From Musicola paradisiaca NCPPB 2511 (GTDB lineage: Bacteria > Pseudomonadota > Gammaproteobacteria > Enterobacterales > Enterobacteriaceae), in contig NZ_CM001857.1 of assembly GCF_000400505.1 (NCBI RefSeq), forward strand, positions 4,349,868 to 4,413,867: a DNA stretch of 64,000 bases. The letters are read 5' to 3'. Of the stretch, positions 33,221-41,942 are shown piece after piece (positions within the stretch are counted from its first letter, which is position 1; every line of letters begins with the position of its first letter). A model generated the notes under the pieces. That model was not told the origin of the DNA. It searched no databases and saw only the letters and a program-made list of their open reading frames with translations. Position numbers and translations under genes: made by a program.

Positions 33221-34105
33221 TTATCTCCAGGTCTTGCCGTCGGACGTACCGATCACGCCATACATGTCCGGACGGCGATCGCGGAACAGCCCCCAGGACG
33301 CGCGCTGTGCGGCGATGGCGTCCAGGTCGAACTCGTGCACCAGCACCGTTTCCGCCGTCTTGTCGGCTTGCGCCACCAGCGCCCCGGTTTGATCAGCGAT
33401 GAATGACGAACCGTAGAACGTCATTTCCAGGCCATCGATATATTTGCTGGCCTCGGTACCGATACGGTTGGAGGCGATCACCGGAACCAGGTTGGCAGCG
33501 GCGTGCCCCTGCTGCACACGAGTCCAGTGCGGCTGACTGTCGATATCCGGATACGCCGGTTCGGAACCGATGGCGGTCGGATAGAAAATCAGCTCCGCCC
33601 CCTTGAGTGCCAGACAGCGGGCCGTTTCCGGGAACCACTGATCCCAACAGATGCCTACGCCGACTTTGGCGTAGCGGGTCTGCCATACTTTGAAACCGGT
33701 ATCACCCGGAATAAAGAACTGCTTTTCCTGATAGGCCGGGCCGTTCGGAATATGGGTTTTGCGATACACGTCCAGCACGCTGCCGTCGGCGTCGATCATC
33801 ACCAGCGAATTGTAGTAGGCGTTATTGGCGCGCTCGAAGAAACTCAACGGCAACACCACCTCCAGCGCCTTCGCCAGCGCGGCGAAGTGTTTGATAAGCG
33901 CGCTGGTTTCCAAATCCTGGGCCAGCGCATAATGTTCCGGGCTCTGATCGATGCAGAAGTAAGGCGCGGCAAACAGTTCCTGAATCAGGATGATTTGCGC
34001 CCCCTGAGCATGAGCCTGCCGCACCAGTTTTTCGGCATTTTCGATATTCTTTGGCAAATCCCAGGTGCAGGCCATCTGAGTGGCGGCGACGGTAACTTTT
34101 GTCAT
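33221..34105 (-). CDS. aguB: N-carbamoylputrescine amidase AguB
   Basis: Nitrilase-superfamily hydrolase releasing putrescine, CO2 and ammonia from N-carbamoylputrescine. The 294-residue product carries the Glu-Lys-Cys triad in IQELFAAPYF, YRKTHIP and GICWDQWFPE. It is the first gene of aguBA; the adjacency of both enzymes shows that the agmatine route to putrescine is complete here. aguBA sits between phoA and pfkA, where E. coli K-12 has other genes. Confidence 0.94.
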   Translation of the reverse strand: MTKVTVAATQMACTWDLPKNIENAEKLVRQAHAQGAQIILIQELFAAPYFCIDQSPEHYALAQDLETSALIKHFAALAKALEVVLPLSFFERANNAYYNSLVMIDADGSVLDVYRKTHIPNGPAYQEKQFFIPGDTGFKVWQTRYAKVGVGICWDQWFPETARCLALKGAELIFYPTAIGSEPAYPDIDSQPHWTRVQQGHAAANLVPVIASNRIGTEASKYIDGLEMTFYGSSFIADQTGALVAQADKTAETVLVHEFDLDAIAAQRASWGLFRDRRPDMYGVIGTSDGKTWR

Positions 34106-34458
34106 GCGAGAACCTCAATAATTTTGTTTCTTCCCACCGTCAGACGGCAACGCATGCTGACGACGAAACCCCGGTAAAAAGTGTAGGCCAACAATGACCC
34201 CGATGCGCCGAAACAACCATCGCCAACGGCGTCATGCCGTATCGCGCAACAAAAATCCGGCGACAGCATTATGCCCGTGAATCATGACGGCGAGGACATT
34301 TCCCCCGCTTTAATGTCCCGTCGTTTTTATGGCTGATCAGTGTTTGTAGACGCATTAATAACAAATCCCGCCCAGGGAGGTATGGCGTGTTTAACATTCG
34401 CCACATCCCCCTGCGAGCGGGATTTCATCGCCGGACGCGCACGCATCCGGCGGTTACA
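34106..34458. other. aguB-pfkA intergenic region
   Basis: These 353 bases lack a convincing gene. Close to pfkA is a hairpin (CGCCGGACGCG / CGCATCCGGCG, 34429-34452) that probably marks the pfkA mRNA end, though without a U-tract. The aguBA promoter must lie in the left part; no clear hexamers were found. Confidence 0.55.
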
Positions 34459-35421
34459 TCAGAACAATTTCTTGGCGGTATCAAGCCAATCGCCCCGGAA
34501 TGGGCGCTTCATGTTCTCGATGGCGTCGATAATATCATGGTGAACCAGTTTTTCATTCTGGATACCGACGCAACGGCCGCCGTACCCCTGCTGCAGCAGT
34601 TCGATAGAGTAGGCGCCCATGCGCGAGGCCAGAATACGATCATAGGCGACCGGAGAACCGCCGCGCTGGATATGGCCCAGTACGGTGGCGCGGGTTTCAC
34701 GCCCGGTTTCCGTCTCAATGTAATGCGCCAGATCAGCGACATCACACATCAGCTCGGTAATCGCCACGATGGCGTGCTTCTTCCCTTTGGCGATACCCGC
34801 TTTGATCTCTTCCACCAAATCTTCTTTTTTGAAGTCCACTTCCGGTACGACGATGAATTCGCAACCACCGGCGATCGCGGCGGCCAGCGTCAGGTCGCCG
34901 CAGTGGCGGCCCATCACTTCGACAATGGAGATACGCTGGTGGGAAGACGAGGTATCGCGCAGGCGGTCAATGGCTTCCACCACCGTTTCCAGCGCCGTGA
35001 AATAGCCGATGGTGTAGTCTGTCCCCGCCACGTCATTATCAATAGTGCCCGGCAGGCCGATACAGGGAAAACCCATTTCCGTCAGGCGTTTGGCCCCCAT
35101 GTAGGAACCGTCTCCGCCGATAACCACCAACGCATCCAGACCACGTCGCTTCATGTTTTCCACACAAACCTGACGCACAGACTCCTCACGGAAAGCCGGA
35201 AAACGCGCGGAACCCAGAAACGTCCCGCCGCGGTTGATGACATCGGACACGCTATAGCGGTCCAGTTGTTTCATACGGTCTTCGTACAAACCCAGATAGC
35301 CGTCATAGATCCCGAACACTTCCAGACCTTCCGTCAGCGCAGCGCGCACCACGCCCCGGATGGCAGCGTTCATCCCCGGCGCATCACCACCACTCGTTAA
35401 CACTCCGATTCTATTAATCAT
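34459..35421 (-). CDS. pfkA: ATP-dependent 6-phosphofructokinase I PfkA
   Basis: Key glycolytic kinase, allosterically regulated by PEP and ADP. The 320-residue product has the ATP-site [18 protein letters not shown] (residues 5-22), [12 protein letters not shown], and the catalytic [18 protein letters not shown] (Asp near 127). Length equals E. coli PfkA. The neighbour fieF is as in E. coli. Confidence 0.98.
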   Translation of the reverse strand: MINRIGVLTSGGDAPGMNAAIRGVVRAALTEGLEVFGIYDGYLGLYEDRMKQLDRYSVSDVINRGGTFLGSARFPAFREESVRQVCVENMKRRGLDALVVIGGDGSYMGAKRLTEMGFPCIGLPGTIDNDVAGTDYTIGYFTALETVVEAIDRLRDTSSSHQRISIVEVMGRHCGDLTLAAAIAGGCEFIVVPEVDFKKEDLVEEIKAGIAKGKKHAIVAITELMCDVADLAHYIETETGRETRATVLGHIQRGGSPVAYDRILASRMGAYSIELLQQGYGGRCVGIQNEKLVHHDIIDAIENMKRPFRGDWLDTAKKLF

Positions 35422-35630
35422 GACAACCTCTGGATTTGTAGATGTAAATTCGCAGATTTTCTATCGCGAGGCCGGGTCAATACTGGCGAGCCTCTAACCT
35501 TTTATAAGCATATTATAACAAAAGGCCTTAGCTGAATTGATTCAGGTCAGGCATAAGTTCCTATAAATATCCATTGCATGTCACACTTTTACAACACCTT
35601 TCAATGACAGCGAGATGACCGAGCTTAGCG

Positions 35631-36527
35631 TTACCAGCGTCCCCGCTGCTCAAGCGGAACAATCGAAATAGGGTCTTGGTGGATAATAACGTCGGAACCG
35701 GGAAAACGTTTGAGCAATGCCTGCTCCAGCGCATCCGCAATACTGTGAGACTCAATCAACGGCAGTTGGTCATCCATTTCCAGGTGGAGCTGGATAAAAC
35801 GGGTCGGCCCCGAACGGCGAGTACGCAGTTGGTGCGCACCGTTGACGCCGGGCCATGAAGCGATCATTCGGGTGATTTCCTGCCGTTCTTCATCCGGCAG
35901 GGCGCGATCGAGCAAAGATTGGATAGCGTCATAGGCCATACGCAATGCACTGGACAGGATATAGACGCCAATCCCCAATGCAAATACCGCATCCGCCCAG
36001 CCAATGCCGCGCCAGCTCAAGAACAATGCCACCAGAATGGCGCCGTTCATCAGCACATCGGACTGGTAATGCAACATGTCCGCCCGCACCGCCTGGCTTT
36101 GGGTCTTGCGGATCACCCAACGCTGGAAACTGACCAGCAGAATAGTGATCACCAATGCAAAAACCGTAATCCACATCCCCAATTCAGGGCCGTTCAATGG
36201 TTGAGGCGTACTCAGCCGCTGTACCCCGTTAAGCAACAGGAACAGCGCCGATCCGGAAATAAACATACTTTGTGCCAGCGCCGCCAACGATTCAGCCTTA
36301 CCATGGCCGAAGGTATGTTCCGTATCGGCAGGCTGCAATGAGTAACGCACGACCAGCAGATTCACCAGCGACGCGGCGATGTCCACCAGCGAATCCACCA
36401 ATGACGCCAGCAAACTCACCGAACCGGTGTACCACCAGGCATACACCTTCATACCGAATAAAAACAGCGCCGTGGCGGTGGCCAGAAAAGCGGCCATTGT
36501 CACCAGGCGAGCGTAATGATAATTCAT
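35631..36527 (-). CDS. fieF: Cation-efflux pump FieF (Fe2+/Zn2+ antiporter, CDF family)
   Basis: Inner-membrane proton-driven exporter of ferrous iron and zinc. The 298-residue product has six membrane helices, the metal-site motifs DSLVDIAAS (helix II) and [10 protein letters not shown] (helix V), and a cytoplasmic C-terminal domain. The start MNYHYARLV was chosen over an ATG two codons upstream because CAGGAG lies six bases before it and E. coli begins MNQSYGRLV. Confidence 0.95.
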   Translation of the reverse strand: MNYHYARLVTMAAFLATATALFLFGMKVYAWWYTGSVSLLASLVDSLVDIAASLVNLLVVRYSLQPADTEHTFGHGKAESLAALAQSMFISGSALFLLLNGVQRLSTPQPLNGPELGMWITVFALVITILLVSFQRWVIRKTQSQAVRADMLHYQSDVLMNGAILVALFLSWRGIGWADAVFALGIGVYILSSALRMAYDAIQSLLDRALPDEERQEITRMIASWPGVNGAHQLRTRRSGPTRFIQLHLEMDDQLPLIESHSIADALEQALLKRFPGSDVIIHQDPISIVPLEQRGRW

Positions 36528-36635
36528 ACCCATCTCCTGCCAAAACGAGGAAACAAGTATAACGAATTCCGGCACCGAAGAACCGTGACACTTTACAGAG
36601 CACGCCAGCCGACGTGCCCTATCACCAAGATCCGG

Positions 36636-37112
36636 CTACTCATGGCGCTGCCGCAGCAGTTTTTGCAGGCGCTCCTGCTCCCAGCGGGACATCCTCCCGC
36701 GAAGCCAGAAAATCTTGACGCCTTTTAACACCACCAGCCCTCCCCAGATCAGCGGTACCCAGAAAAACCAGCGGTGCCCCGACCCGGTCATCTGGTTCAC
36801 GATAAACAACACCACGCTGACCAACACCATGAGGATCAGGCTGCGCCAGAAACGGCTTTCCTGACGTACCTGCCGCCGCGCATCTTGAATGCGCTGTTCC
36901 AGCGACTCGCCGCTAACCGTCTGTTCGCTTTCTTCCGTCATCAGTTCGGCCACATTGACGCCAAACGCGGCGGCGATCGCGCTCAATGTCTCCAGGCTGG
37001 CGCGCTCGCCATTCTCGATACGCTGGATGGTTCTGACGCTCAGGGAGGAGAGCTCCGCCAATTGTTCCTGAGACCAGGCTCGGGCAAGGCGTAATGTCTT
37101 AATCGAATTCAT
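36636..37112 (-). CDS. XRE-type helix-turn-helix protein with two membrane segments
   Basis: A 158-residue protein. Residues 1-60 are a Cro/C1-type DNA-binding domain (SWSQEQLAELSSLSVRTIQR-like segment followed by IENGERASLE). Residues about 92-140 hold two hydrophobic helices (LILMVLVSVVLFIVNQ and WFFWVPLIWGGLVVLKGV) of the 2TM type, and the C terminus is basic. Such proteins are thought to be membrane-anchored regulators, but no target is known. The start MNSIKTLRL follows AGGAAAACGAAC; the frame is open further upstream. Confidence 0.82.
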   Translation of the reverse strand: MNSIKTLRLARAWSQEQLAELSSLSVRTIQRIENGERASLETLSAIAAAFGVNVAELMTEESEQTVSGESLEQRIQDARRQVRQESRFWRSLILMVLVSVVLFIVNQMTGSGHRWFFWVPLIWGGLVVLKGVKIFWLRGRMSRWEQERLQKLLRQRHE

Positions 37113-37361
37113 GTTCGTTTTCCTGTTGTTGTGAAAAACAGTGGTGAAAAACAGCTGTGAAAAACGATGCCAGCTTATGCCAGCCTTCCCACCCGCGACA
37201 CGACAGCAACCCGACAGGCACACGACAGTAACCCGACACCTGCTGGAATCAGGGCCGAGGCGCCTTCCACGACGCCTCGACAAACCGGAGGGCGGGCGTA
37301 AAATTTCACGTCACACACAGGATTGCGCCCGTTCGGCGCCATTAGATAGCTTGAGGATATC

Positions 37362-37816
37362 ATGAGAAAACGCCCCGCTTCCCGCTTTCTGGTCATCAAT
37401 GCGCAACTGCATGTGTTGCTGTTTCGCTTTGAACATAAGGATGACGCCATGGCTGGCCGAGCCTACTGGGCAACGCCCGGCGGAGCGCTCGAAGCGGGTG
37501 AATCCTTCACTCAGGCGGCTATCCGTGAACTGTGGGAAGAAACGGGTCTGAACATCACCGACCCTGGAGAGGAAATCGCCCAACGGGAATTCGTCATGAT
37601 GATGCCGAATGGCAAAGAAGTCTTGGCGGACGAGCGCTACTTCATTATTCGCATTCAGTATCACGATCTGGATTGCAGCCAGTGGACCGAGCACGAAAAA
37701 AAATTATGCGGCGCTACCACTGGTGGGGAATGGATGAACTACGCCAGACGCAGGAAACGGTGTATCCCGACAATCTGCCCGCGTTACTGGAGCCTTATTT
37801 GTCGATAACGCGGTAA
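37362..37816 (+). pseudogene. NUDIX hydrolase, frameshifted near the 3' end
   Basis: Nucleotide-diphosphate-type hydrolase, substrate unknown. The NUDIX box is complete: GGALEAGESFTQAAIRELWEETGL (G-x5-E-x7-REUxEE pattern, about residues 44-67). In an A8 run at 37696-37703 the frame is lost: in the starting frame it ends in an unlike tail (LCGATTGGEW to 37808), whereas the next frame continues with the family-like HEKK-IMRRYHWWGMDEL ending at 37816. One more A would give an intact protein of about 151 residues. The catalytic domain lies before the shift, so partial activity is possible. Confidence 0.85.
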
Positions 37817-37823
37817 AGACCAT

Positions 37824-37847
37824 AAAAAACGGCCCAATGGGCCGTTC
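37824..37847 (-). terminator. Terminator of the distal tail-fibre gene
   Basis: On the minus strand the stem AACGGCCCA / TGGGCCGTT is followed by TTTTTATGG. It lies 38 bases beyond the fibre stop codon and closely resembles the terminator at 39611-39640. Confidence 0.8.
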
Positions 37848-37885
37848 AGATATCGTGTTTATTGCAAACACATTATGCGCGGTAG

Positions 37886-39382
37886 TCACGCCGCTCTGAC
37901 AATATAGTTAAAAGCGATGTTGCGGGGGCGAGTTGAAACCCAGACAGAACCCTCGCTCGCATAAACGGTATTGCTCGCTGTACCGTTAACACCGTTGTCT
38001 CGGGATGCCTGCTCTGTCAGGTCAATATTATTTGGTGCGCGGAAGGCCCCTGCCGGAGCAGAAATTGATTTTGCAGCCGTGTCAGCTTCGGCATAGCCCA
38101 TCCCGATATAAACGCCAATGTTGTCAACATCACTGCCGTTGTAATCCATCATGCCGGTTCGTAAATACGTGGGATTTTGCGCTGTCAAAATCGCCCTGCC
38201 AGCATCAACACCCCTACCATCATCCCAGCCGCGGATAAATTCGCCGCGGAGATCGGGCAAAACTCCGGAGGGATAGACCGTCGCCAGCTTCGGATACAGG
38301 GCCTTGTCGAACGACTGTCCATTACATTTCAGCCAGCCGGTGGGCGCGGTCGCCTGCGGCCAGGGTAGTGGGATACCCACAACATCGGCGATATTCATTT
38401 TTTGAGCCAGACCCGACGCGGTGCTGGCTGACAAATTCGCCGTTGCAGTAGAAACAAACGCTGTTGTCGCCAACTGCGTGGTATTGGCACCGGCTGCCGC
38501 CGTCGGTGCCGTCGGCGTGCCGGTAAGCGCTGGGCTGGCGAGTGGGGCATACTGCGGATGCGGATTTGCCGCTGCGACATGATTCGCCGTTGCAGTAGAA
38601 ACAAACGCCGTTGTCGCCAACTGCGTGGTATTGGCACCGGCTGCCGCCGTCGGTGCCGTCGGTGTGCCGGTAAGCGCCGGGCTAGCGAGTAGCGCATACT
38701 GCGAATGCGGATTTGCCGCTGCGACATGATTCGCCGTTGCGGTAGAAACAAACGCCGTTGTCGCCAATTGCGTGGTATTGGCACCGGCTGCCGCCGTCGG
38801 TGCCGTCGGTGTGCCGGTAAGCGCCGGGCTGGCGAGTAGGGCATATTGTTTATGGGGATTGGCGTCGGCGAGATGTTTCGCCATCGCATCATCGGCGTAG
38901 GCTTTTACCACGACAGCGCTGTCATCCACGTACTTGCGAGTTGCCAGTACCACCGACGGGTCAATTTTTAGCGTGACCGCGTCGGTACTGCTGACAATCA
39001 AGATCATGCGCACCGTTTGCACCCGGCCGGAGCCTTCCTGTAGCAGCGGTTTGTAGGTTTCCGGGCAGTTGGCGACGGCAATCAGATTGCCATCGTTATC
39101 ATACAGGCCGATTTCCCGGATCCACCACCCGCCCTCGTCCTCGGGGATCACCTGTTCAGCGATAATCTGATTGGGGTTGGCGGAATCGACACTCAGCGAA
39201 TTCAGTGCGGCGCGACGCTTTTCATTAATCAACGTGGTTTGTGTGGTGCTCGGCGTTGGCAGCGAACCACCGCCATCCCCTACGCCCATTCGCGCGATTT
39301 CCAGTTGCTTCCCCAATGCCGTGGCATTGGCCAGCTTGTTTTCGCCCACTTGAGTGAGCAACGCTATGTATTTTGTCGTCAT
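37886..39382 (-). CDS. Second tail fibre protein (P2 gpH-like) at the prophage edge
   Basis: A 498-residue fibre. Residues 1-165 are nearly the same as those of the first fibre (MTTKYIALLTQVGENKLANA versus MTTKYFALLTTTGAALLANA; then RRAALNSLSVD, PEDEGGWWIREIGLYD, DPSVVLATRKYVDDSA), the phage tail-collar attachment domain. Residues about 175-325 are three 49-residue repeats rich in Ala and Thr (LTGTPTAPTAAAGANTTQLA). The C terminus is a collar-type tip (PWPQATAPTGWLKCNGQSFD to RPRNIAFNYIVRAA) that differs from fibre 1. It lies behind a terminator and has no assembly gene of its own. Confidence 0.9.
   Translation of the reverse strand: MTTKYIALLTQVGENKLANATALGKQLEIARMGVGDGGGSLPTPSTTQTTLINEKRRAALNSLSVDSANPNQIIAEQVIPEDEGGWWIREIGLYDNDGNLIAVANCPETYKPLLQEGSGRVQTVRMILIVSSTDAVTLKIDPSVVLATRKYVDDSAVVVKAYADDAMAKHLADANPHKQYALLASPALTGTPTAPTAAAGANTTQLATTAFVSTATANHVAAANPHSQYALLASPALTGTPTAPTAAAGANTTQLATTAFVSTATANHVAAANPHPQYAPLASPALTGTPTAPTAAAGANTTQLATTAFVSTATANLSASTASGLAQKMNIADVVGIPLPWPQATAPTGWLKCNGQSFDKALYPKLATVYPSGVLPDLRGEFIRGWDDGRGVDAGRAILTAQNPTYLRTGMMDYNGSDVDNIGVYIGMGYAEADTAAKSISAPAGAFRAPNNIDLTEQASRDNGVNGTASNTVYASEGSVWVSTRPRNIAFNYIVRAA
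38430..38870 (-). repeat. Three 147-base tandem repeats within the distal fibre gene
   Basis: The element beginning TTCGCCGTTGCAGTAGAAAC recurs at exact 147-base intervals (about 38430, 38577, 38724), encoding 49-residue units. The copies differ at only a few bases. The first fibre gene has a single related unit at about 41285-41430, so repeat number differs between the two fibres. Confidence 0.9.
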
Positions 39383-39645
39383 ATCGTCTCGTATCTGAAT
39401 AAGTGAAAAATAGTAACATCACGATATATGCAGCCAAGATCACCGCAGCTTTCTGTCAAATCGTGATATTTCGGTGAGGAGCGAGACGTCATTATGCTGA
39501 CCGTCATCAGGAATGGCGCGTCATGGACGTTGTTACCGGCATACAACAACATCGCGGCACAACATCAATCACAACAAATTGAAAAAAAGATATTAATCCG
39601 AGATAAGCACTGAAAAGAAAAACGGCCCTCGGGCCGTTTGCGTTA
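39383..39645. other. Spacer between tail fibre assembly gene and second fibre
   Basis: 263 bases, A+T-rich on the right, with no gene. It contains the tfa terminator (39611-39640) and an 8-base inverted repeat ATCACGAT / ATCGTGAT (39418-39425 and 39460-39467) around a minus-strand TTGACA (39454-39459), possibly part of a private promoter for the second fibre. No proper -10 was found. Confidence 0.5.
39611..39640 (-). terminator. Terminator after the tail fibre assembly gene
   Basis: Minus-strand stem AAACGGCCC / GGGCCGTTT with a two-base loop, followed by TTTCTTTTC. It closes the late tail operon before the second fibre gene. Confidence 0.8.
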
Positions 39646-40272
39646 TCACATTCCCGGCTCCGTCGGCCACACAATGTCTGGCGCATGACCGAAATCCACC
39701 CGGCTTAATAACACCAGATAAGCCTGCCAAGAACTCAGTGCAGACGCTTCTTCCGGCGTGGCGATCCCCAAATTGATGGCATAAGTTAGTTCATTCAACC
39801 GATCATTTGCGCTGCGTCGGCGTTTTTCCTGTTCCGCTTTGGCTGCCTGTATCGCCGCATTAATTTTGGCTGCGTCATCCGTTACCCACCTGCCATCGCG
39901 CCATACATCAAACGCACTCGTCGGCGCCAACACCGTCAACTCGCTGGGTAATTCGCCCATCTGAGTCACCCGTAACGGCTGCCGGGTTTGTGTGTTGTAG
40001 GCCAATTGCCCCCTATAGTCCGGTACATGCACCCAACAAAGCCCGTCGTCACTGCGGCGCAAACCCAGCCCATCAGGAGGAAGCGAAGGCGCATCAAGAT
40101 ATCCCCCCGCAGGCAAGCCAGTACCTTGCATCAGGTATTCATAACCGGCGTGCAGATATTCATGCGTATCGGGATCAGCGAAATAGACCACCAGCCAGCC
40201 GGGTACGGTAGTTAGCCCGTTTGCCCCTAATTCAGCAGCCTGCGCTGTAATGGCATATTTTTTAGTCATCAT
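39646..40272 (-). CDS. Tail fibre assembly chaperone (P2 gpG / Tfa-like)
   Basis: A 208-residue protein of the phage tail fibre assembly family. It has the usual C-terminal block KRRRSANDRLNELTYAINLG followed by a W-x-x-Y segment (SSWQAYLVLLSRVD). Such chaperones help fold and trimerise the fibre encoded just upstream. It overlaps fibre 1 by 4 bases (ATGA) and is followed by a terminator. Confidence 0.85.
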   Translation of the reverse strand: MMTKKYAITAQAAELGANGLTTVPGWLVVYFADPDTHEYLHAGYEYLMQGTGLPAGGYLDAPSLPPDGLGLRRSDDGLCWVHVPDYRGQLAYNTQTRQPLRVTQMGELPSELTVLAPTSAFDVWRDGRWVTDDAAKINAAIQAAKAEQEKRRRSANDRLNELTYAINLGIATPEEASALSSWQAYLVLLSRVDFGHAPDIVWPTEPGM

Positions 40273-41942
40273 GCAGCCCTCACGATGTAGTTAAAGGCGA
40301 CGTTGCGGGGGCGAACATACGAACGCGCCCGTGATCCGTTATGTTCATATGACGGCAGATTACTGACCGCTGAATACTCGTCAGTATTGAACGTGCTATC
40401 GACATTATCGATTCTGATTGTTGTCGCGGCAGTGTTGCTTTCGATGTTCGGCTGAATCCACGTTGCATCCTGCACAGACAACACCGCACGCCCGCTATCA
40501 ACCCCCCTCCCATCATCCCAGCCGCGAATAAACTCGCCGCGTAAATCCGGCAATGTGCCCGACGGATACGCTGCTGTCAGTTTGGGATAGAGGGTTTTAT
40601 CGAACGACTGACCGTTACATTTCAGCCAGCCGGTGGGGGCGGTTGCTTGCGGCCAGGGCAGCGGGATGCCGGCAATCTCTGCTGCAAACCAGCCCGATGT
40701 AATGGCGCTGGTGCTGTTATCTCCCGCCGCCGGGGCGGTGAGCGTGGCCGTGCTGGTAATTTTTGTGGTTTTCCCAGTTCCTGGGGCGATAGTGACATCG
40801 CCGCTGTCTGCCAACGCGATGCGGTTGCTCCCTTTGCCACCCAGCTCAAGCCAGCCGTTGCTTTCGCTACGTCCGACAGTCCACAAGAATACGCCGTCAC
40901 TGTTAAGCCCTTTAATATACGAGCCAGACGATGGTGCCTTTGTGCTCTGCTGCAAAAGGATTTGATTACCGTCGCCGTTGACGGTGACTGGTGTGGTAAT
41001 TTTCAGTGACTGACCTGCTTTAGGGGCAATAGTAATATCGCCGCTGTCTATGAGCGCGACGCTATTGCCACCCAAGTAGCTGTAAAACTGCGTGTTCGTG
41101 CCGGCATACGTCAGTTGCGCTATCTGAACACCGAGATTGGTCTGAAACGATATCCCTACAGCAGCATTGGCAGTTGCAGCTTTGAGTAACACGGCGCCGG
41201 CGCCATCAGCGGTTACTTTTACACGCCCGGTAAACTCAGGGCTGGCAAGCGGCGCATACTGAGGATGCGGATTTGCCGCTGCGACATGATTCGCCGTTGC
41301 GGTAGAAACAAACGCAGTGGTAGCCAACTGCGTGGTACTGGCACCGGCTGCCGCTGTTGGGGCGGTGGGTGTGCCCGTCAACGCCGGGCTGGCGAGTGGG
41401 GCATATTGTTTATGGGGATTGGCGTCGGCGAGATGTTTCGCCATCGCATCATCGGCGTAGGCTTTCACCACAATCGCGCTGTCATCCACGTACTTGCGGG
41501 TCGCCAATACTACAGATGGATCGATTTTCAGCGTGACCGCGTCGGTGCTGCTGACAATCAAAATCATACGCACCGTTTGCACCCGGCCGGAGCCTTCCTG
41601 TAGCAGCGGTTTATAGGTTTCCGGGCAGTTGGCGACGGCGATCAGATTGCCCGCTGCGTCGTACAAGCCGATTTCCCGGATCCACCACCCGCCCTCGTCC
41701 TCGGGGATAACCTGTTCAGCGATAATCTGATTGGTGTTAGTCGTGTCAACGCTCAGGGAGTTCAACGGCGCCCGGCGGCGTTCGTTGACCAGTTTGGTTT
41801 GTGCTGCGTCGGGAGTCGGCAGGGTGCCGCCACCGTCGCCGAGCGCCATTTGGGTGATAGACAACTGCTTCCCCAGCGCGGTAGCGTTTGCCAGCAGCGC
41901 GGCGCCAGTGGTTGTCAGCAGGGCAAAATATTTTGTGGTCAT
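40269..41942 (-). CDS. Tail fibre protein H (first copy)
   Basis: A 557-residue P2 gpH-like fibre: collar-binding N terminus (PEDEGGWWIREIGLYDAAGN), one Ala/Thr repeat unit, a middle shaft unlike fibre 2 (FTGRVKVTADGAGAVLLKAA, LGGNSVALIDSGDITIAP), and a C-terminal tip with GWLKCNGQSFD and FIRGWDDGRGVDSGRA. It overlaps gene I by 4 bases and tfa by 4 bases, the normal I-H-G order of P2. The tip determines host binding. Confidence 0.9.
   Translation of the reverse strand: MTTKYFALLTTTGAALLANATALGKQLSITQMALGDGGGTLPTPDAAQTKLVNERRRAPLNSLSVDTTNTNQIIAEQVIPEDEGGWWIREIGLYDAAGNLIAVANCPETYKPLLQEGSGRVQTVRMILIVSSTDAVTLKIDPSVVLATRKYVDDSAIVVKAYADDAMAKHLADANPHKQYAPLASPALTGTPTAPTAAAGASTTQLATTAFVSTATANHVAAANPHPQYAPLASPEFTGRVKVTADGAGAVLLKAATANAAVGISFQTNLGVQIAQLTYAGTNTQFYSYLGGNSVALIDSGDITIAPKAGQSLKITTPVTVNGDGNQILLQQSTKAPSSGSYIKGLNSDGVFLWTVGRSESNGWLELGGKGSNRIALADSGDVTIAPGTGKTTKITSTATLTAPAAGDNSTSAITSGWFAAEIAGIPLPWPQATAPTGWLKCNGQSFDKTLYPKLTAAYPSGTLPDLRGEFIRGWDDGRGVDSGRAVLSVQDATWIQPNIESNTAATTIRIDNVDSTFNTDEYSAVSNLPSYEHNGSRARSYVRPRNVAFNYIVRAA

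Noticed and set aside
37826-37836. AAAACGGCCCA as the certain attachment core shared with 63916-63926
   Set aside because: The same word is part of terminator hairpins (also at 39619), so the match may be coincidental; kept only as a weak candidate.
38430-38870. Regularly spaced repeats that might suggest a CRISPR array
   Set aside because: The unit is 147 bases, in frame, wholly within a tail fibre gene and has no unique spacers; it is a coding repeat.
38395-38892. 165-codon frame with Arg/Pro-rich repeats (RRLPAHRRHRRRQPVPIP)
   Set aside because: It is an alternative-frame reading of the fibre repeat DNA, so its repeats have no independent meaning.
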